This document shows positions 60,648 through 64,000 of a stretch of 64,000 nucleotides of DNA, in pieces; position 1 is the stretch's first letter; every line of letters begins with the position of its first letter. Source of the stretch: Aquisediminimonas sp031376385 (lineage in GTDB: Bacteria; Pseudomonadota; Alphaproteobacteria; Sphingomonadales; Sphingomonadaceae); NCBI GenBank assembly GCA_031376385.1, contig JANMDQ010000028.1, positions 1-64,000 on the forward strand, given 5' to 3'. The translations under genes were made by a program, and so were the position numbers. A model generated the notes under the pieces. That model had not been told where the DNA came from, did not search any database, and was given only the letters and a program-made list of their open reading frames with translations.

Positions 60648-63086
60648 ATGAAATCAATCGTCAAACTCACAGCACTGGCTCTTACAGCGCTTTCGCCTAT
60701 CTCGGTTTATGCGCAGGAAGCGCCTGCCGCAGAAGCAAGCGATGACGCAGAAATCATTGTGACAGCGCGGAAATTTGAAGAGCCCCTGCAACAGGCACCA
60801 ACAACTGTTTCCGTCGTCACCGCCGCTTCGATTGAACGACTGAACCTGAGTTCAGTGGCTGATCTGTCAAAGACCACAGCGGGCCTGACGTTTGATGATA
60901 GCTTTGGTCGCGATTCCAATCGCCCCGTCATTCGCGGGCAAGCCAATATCCTTGGCCAATCCGGCGTCGCGTTTTTCATCGATGGGATTTATTTCAGCGG
61001 ATCCATCGCGGACTATGACGTCGATGGGATTGAGCGGATCGAAGTCGTCAAAGGCCCGCAAAGCGCGCTTTATGGCCGCAACACCTATTCCGGCGCGATC
61101 AACATCATTTCAAAATCGGCAACTGACCGCCTGCGCGCACGGGTGAGTGCTGATATCTCGGAACATAACCGTTATGTCCTGACCGCTAACCTGAGCGGAC
61201 CGATTACGGATTCGCTTTCCGCCACCGTTGGTGGCCGCTATTATGATTATGGCGGCGAATATACCAATGCATTTGACGGGAAGAAGGTTGGCAAGGAACA
61301 GTCCTATTCCTTTTCCGGCGCGTTCAAATTTGACAATGGCGGCATGTTCAAGGCGGCCTTGCGCACCTATTACAACAAGACCGAAGATGGCCAGCCTGCC
61401 ATCTTTGCGACGGATGCCAATGCGAACAATTGTTACTTTGACAATGGCGCGCTCTACCGCGGCAATGGCCGCTATTTCTGCGGAACGATCCGGCCGCAGG
61501 GCATCAACACCGATTATACCCGCGCTTTCCCTGCGGGCACCAAAGTCGGCTTGGAGTCAGAAACCTTCAACGGCAGCTTGCGGATGGATTTTGAGCTGAG
61601 CGATAAAGTCACTTTCACTTCGCTGACGGGGTATAACCGACGAGATTCGACGACACGGACCGATGGGGATTATGGCCCCAACAGCTTTCAGAGTGTGATC
61701 TTCGCCAACTTCCCGGCAGGGCCTGGCACGCGCGCGCTTTTGAATAGCCCAACCGATTTCACGTTTGAGAACGCAAATATCACGGAGGATTGGTCGCAAG
61801 AAATGCGGCTGACTTATGACAGTGACCGGACGCATGTGATTCTGGGAGCCTATTATTTTGACCAAACAGACAAAAGCCGCGACATTCGTGTGCTCCCGTC
61901 CAACGCGCTCGCGCTCGGCACAGCCAATGGATTACTCGCAGGCGCAGCCGTTTGTGCCCGCACGCCGGGTTGTGTGCGCACCGTTAATTCAAATCCAATC
62001 GCTTTTGCCCAATCCCGCAACACTAATGATCTGGATATTCGCAACGTCGCACTGTTTGGCTCCTTTGGTTTTGATCTGACGGACACATTTTCGATCAGTG
62101 CCGAGGGCCGCTATTCGAAGGAAACGATTGAACAGTCTGTGGTGACGCGGAACTCCGGCGCGGCGCTTCCGTCGCCTCTGCTGGCGTCGCGCTCATTTAG
62201 CAAATTTACACCGCGAGTCACTCTGGATTGGCAAGTTGCGCCCAACCATCTGGTCTACGCCAACTATGCCGAAGGGCAAAAGCCCGGCGGTTTTAACGGG
62301 GCCAATGCCATTCGCGGCGGTGTGCCAGCCTATGATCAGGAAAATGTGAAGGGCTTTGAATATGGTCTTAAAAACACATTCCTGAACAACAGGCTGACCG
62401 CCAATTTTGCTGCGTTCCGAAACAAGATTACGGGCTATCAGCTGACACAGAACGTATTTGTCGCTGGCCCGCCGATTAGTCAGACCAGTGCAGTTGTGAA
62501 TGCAGGCAATGCGACTGTGAAGGGCTTTGAGATTGAATTGCAAGCCCGCCCATCACGCAACCTCACCGTGACAGCGAATTATGCTCTGGCAAATTCACGT
62601 TTCACAAAGGGTTTTGACGAAAATCAGGGCGTATTGAATGACGTTCTGGATGATCGCCTGAACAACTGTTCCACTGGCGACCAGTTTCCGTTGCTGGCTG
62701 GTTGTCAGGCAAAATTCGGGTCCATCGCAGGCAAGCGCATTCCCCGCGCGCCCGTGCACCAGATTTTCGCTGACATAGACTATAGCCGCGCAATAGGCTC
62801 TGGCGATTGGCGCGTCTCTACCGGTGCCAACGTCACCATGATTTCCACCAGCTATGCCCAAGTGCATAATCTGGCGGAAACAGGTGGGTCTGTGGTGGTT
62901 GATGCGCGGCTTGGATTTGAAAATGAGATGTTCAAAATCCAAGGCTATGTGAAGAACCTGTTCGACGAAGACTCAGTCGCCCAGATCATCCGCTATGCCT
63001 CTGCAGACGCTGACCTCCGCCGTAACTTCATTGCTGGCCTTCGTCCCGGTCGTCGGTTCGGGGTGGTTTTCTCGGTTAAATATTGA
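60648..63086 (+). CDS. TonB-dependent receptor
   Basis: An outer-membrane receptor of 812 residues. Signal peptide MKSIVKLTALALTALSPISV. TonB box-like EIIVTARKFEEPLQQAPTTV, plug with RPVIRGQANILGQSGVAFF and DGIERIEVVKGPQSALYGR, then a 22-strand barrel ending GVVFSVKY. AGGGGGGAT lies before the ATG at 60648. The plug and barrel resemble sphingomonad receptors for plant or steroid compounds, but the substrate is unknown. It follows the acyl-CoA dehydrogenase pair by 147 nt, on the same strand. Confidence 0.92.
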   Translation: MKSIVKLTALALTALSPISVYAQEAPAAEASDDAEIIVTARKFEEPLQQAPTTVSVVTAASIERLNLSSVADLSKTTAGLTFDDSFGRDSNRPVIRGQANILGQSGVAFFIDGIYFSGSIADYDVDGIERIEVVKGPQSALYGRNTYSGAINIISKSATDRLRARVSADISEHNRYVLTANLSGPITDSLSATVGGRYYDYGGEYTNAFDGKKVGKEQSYSFSGAFKFDNGGMFKAALRTYYNKTEDGQPAIFATDANANNCYFDNGALYRGNGRYFCGTIRPQGINTDYTRAFPAGTKVGLESETFNGSLRMDFELSDKVTFTSLTGYNRRDSTTRTDGDYGPNSFQSVIFANFPAGPGTRALLNSPTDFTFENANITEDWSQEMRLTYDSDRTHVILGAYYFDQTDKSRDIRVLPSNALALGTANGLLAGAAVCARTPGCVRTVNSNPIAFAQSRNTNDLDIRNVALFGSFGFDLTDTFSISAEGRYSKETIEQSVVTRNSGAALPSPLLASRSFSKFTPRVTLDWQVAPNHLVYANYAEGQKPGGFNGANAIRGGVPAYDQENVKGFEYGLKNTFLNNRLTANFAAFRNKITGYQLTQNVFVAGPPISQTSAVVNAGNATVKGFEIELQARPSRNLTVTANYALANSRFTKGFDENQGVLNDVLDDRLNNCSTGDQFPLLAGCQAKFGSIAGKRIPRAPVHQIFADIDYSRAIGSGDWRVSTGANVTMISTSYAQVHNLAETGGSVVVDARLGFENEMFKIQGYVKNLFDEDSVAQIIRYASADADLRRNFIAGLRPGRRFGVVFSVKY

Positions 63087-63116
63087 GGACGTCTGCCGGC
63101 GCCTTGCCAGGATATG

Positions 63117-64000
63117 CTACTCTGATGCGGGGAGCGTCCGATTGCTGGGCACCGGCAGTAGATCGGGCCAGCCATATTTGTCCCACGCCGCCGCCATGCC
63201 GATGCGTTGGGCAAAGGGGATGAATTCGGGGTGCTGCCAGATTTGGCGGATGGGATCGGTATCGGCCCAGAGCGACATCAGGCACGCGAGGTTCTGGAGC
63301 GTGATGCGCGCGCCAATGGTTTTGAACACCAGTTCGGCATAACCCATGAACACGGCGGGCAAAGTGATCGCCAGATGTTCCTTTTCCACCATCGTCGCGT
63401 GAAGATAATCGAGTGTGCGGCAATAGGTTTCGCGGTCCTCAGGCACACCACTGCACACGCCCTTTGCAGCGACAAGCCAATAAGCATCCATGACTTCGGG
63501 GGACATAGGCGTGATCCCCTTTGGCGGTGGGATGCTGTTGTTAATCATCAAGCGGGTTTGCTGATAATGGTCGACCGCCGCGTCGTGATTGCCTGCGGCT
63601 GCATTAGCGACGCCCAACCACATGGACGGAAAGCCAAGGTCCACACAGCGCTGGGCGTCTGCAATGGCCGCACCCACATTGCCCAGATTAAGCTGTCCGG
63701 CCGAGCGGCACATATAATGTCTGCCATCAACTGGGTCTTGATCAATGGCTTCATCGATGTAGCGCATGCCTTTGCGGGTGAGACCGCAGAACAGCAATAA
63801 TGTGCCCAGCCTGACCGCCACTCCCGGATTGTTTGGTTCAACTTCATACCCCTTAAACGCCAGATCAAGGGCACCAACAATATTGTTCTGGGTGAATTGG
63901 TTCAGGCTGAGCAAGCCGTAAGCCATCCCTAAATTGGGTTTGATCGCTATCGCCTTACGCACGCAATCCGCCATAACGGCAGAGGCTTCGGTCTGGCCGG
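63117..64000 (-). CDS. TPR-containing protein, C-terminal part (cut by window edge)
   Basis: The frame is open to the right edge without a start that must be used, so only the last ~294 residues are seen. TPR units are visible (CVRKAIAIKPNLGMAYGLLS, GALDLAFKGYEVEPNNPGVA). It ends IWQHPEFIPFAQRIGMAAAW and DKYGWPDLLP, an ending I associate with sphingomonad proteins that join a winged-helix DNA-binding domain to TPRs. That N-terminal domain would lie outside the window. It converges on the TonB-dependent receptor gene. Confidence 0.75.
   Translation of the reverse strand, partial: GQTEASAVMADCVRKAIAIKPNLGMAYGLLSLNQFTQNNIVGALDLAFKGYEVEPNNPGVAVRLGTLLLFCGLTRKGMRYIDEAIDQDPVDGRHYMCRSAGQLNLGNVGAAIADAQRCVDLGFPSMWLGVANAAAGNHDAAVDHYQQTRLMINNSIPPPKGITPMSPEVMDAYWLVAAKGVCSGVPEDRETYCRTLDYLHATMVEKEHLAITLPAVFMGYAELVFKTIGARITLQNLACLMSLWADTDPIRQIWQHPEFIPFAQRIGMAAAWDKYGWPDLLPVPSNRTLPASE

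Overview
The window looks like a piece of an alphaproteobacterial chromosome, most likely from Sphingomonadales (Sphingopyxis/Sphingorhabdus-like). This rests on gene content recognised by eye: a ~508-residue proline-tRNA ligase of the archaeal/eukaryotic-like type, TonB-dependent receptors, a FecR plus beta-barrel pair, sdhB-thioesterase-zapE linkage, metX-metW and hisC-tyrA. No database search was possible. Base composition is moderately high GC (about 60% in most genes), and gene packing is very tight. It is core chromosome rather than an island: I see no transposase, integrase, phage gene, tRNA, rRNA or CRISPR array.

Layout. 0-11 kb: clpA, a DUF1192 gene, quinone oxidoreductase, tsaC/sua5, a long acyl-CoA dehydrogenase, two tandem DUF4349 lipoproteins and parC. 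11-16.5 kb: a ParD/ParE-type toxin-antitoxin pair with a palindromic operator candidate, a DUF4197 lipoprotein, marC, the rplJ-rplL operon with a long leader and a strong terminator, an extensin-like lipoprotein, a LOG-family protein and tadA. 16.5-26.3 kb: a TPR/beta-barrel outer-membrane protein with a FecR-domain partner, rpmB, a membrane methyltransferase, chorismate mutase, a prolyl oligopeptidase, a small secreted protein, GST, an EamA transporter and a two-domain FKBP lipoprotein. 26.4-36.6 kb: proS, a DUF1311 protein, glpD, rnr (RNase R), an M20 peptidase and the operon sdhB-thioesterase-zapE. 36.6-46.8 kb: a flippase, a TonB-dependent receptor with a glycine-rich insertion, an operon of POT peptide transporter plus two secreted amidohydrolases, a PDZ-M48 protease and a nitroreductase. 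46.8-53 kb: a GntR regulator with a palindrome at its start codon, hisC-tyrA, metX-metW, a DoxX-like protein, a secreted unknown and apt. 53-64 kb: a gene-poor 380-nt stretch with a small ORF and a strong terminator, an operon of amidohydrolase, prolyl hydroxylase and ferredoxin reductase, an RcnB-like protein with five Ca-loop-like repeats, a COG4705-type membrane protein, a paired acyl-CoA dehydrogenase operon, a TonB-dependent receptor and the C-terminal part of a TPR protein cut by the window edge.

The most interesting structure is at the level of the DNA. At least four families of long inverted repeats sit between genes, and one copy lies in frame inside rnr, adding roughly 24 residues to the RNB domain region. 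Six of fourteen convergent gene pairs share exactly four nucleotides at their stop codons (CTAA, TTAG or CTAG). The best candidates for undescribed biology are the rnr insertion, the 53.0-53.4 kb transcript unit, the amidohydrolase that lacks its metal-binding HxH motif beside an intact partner, and the very short acyl-CoA dehydrogenase subunit that lacks the middle domain.
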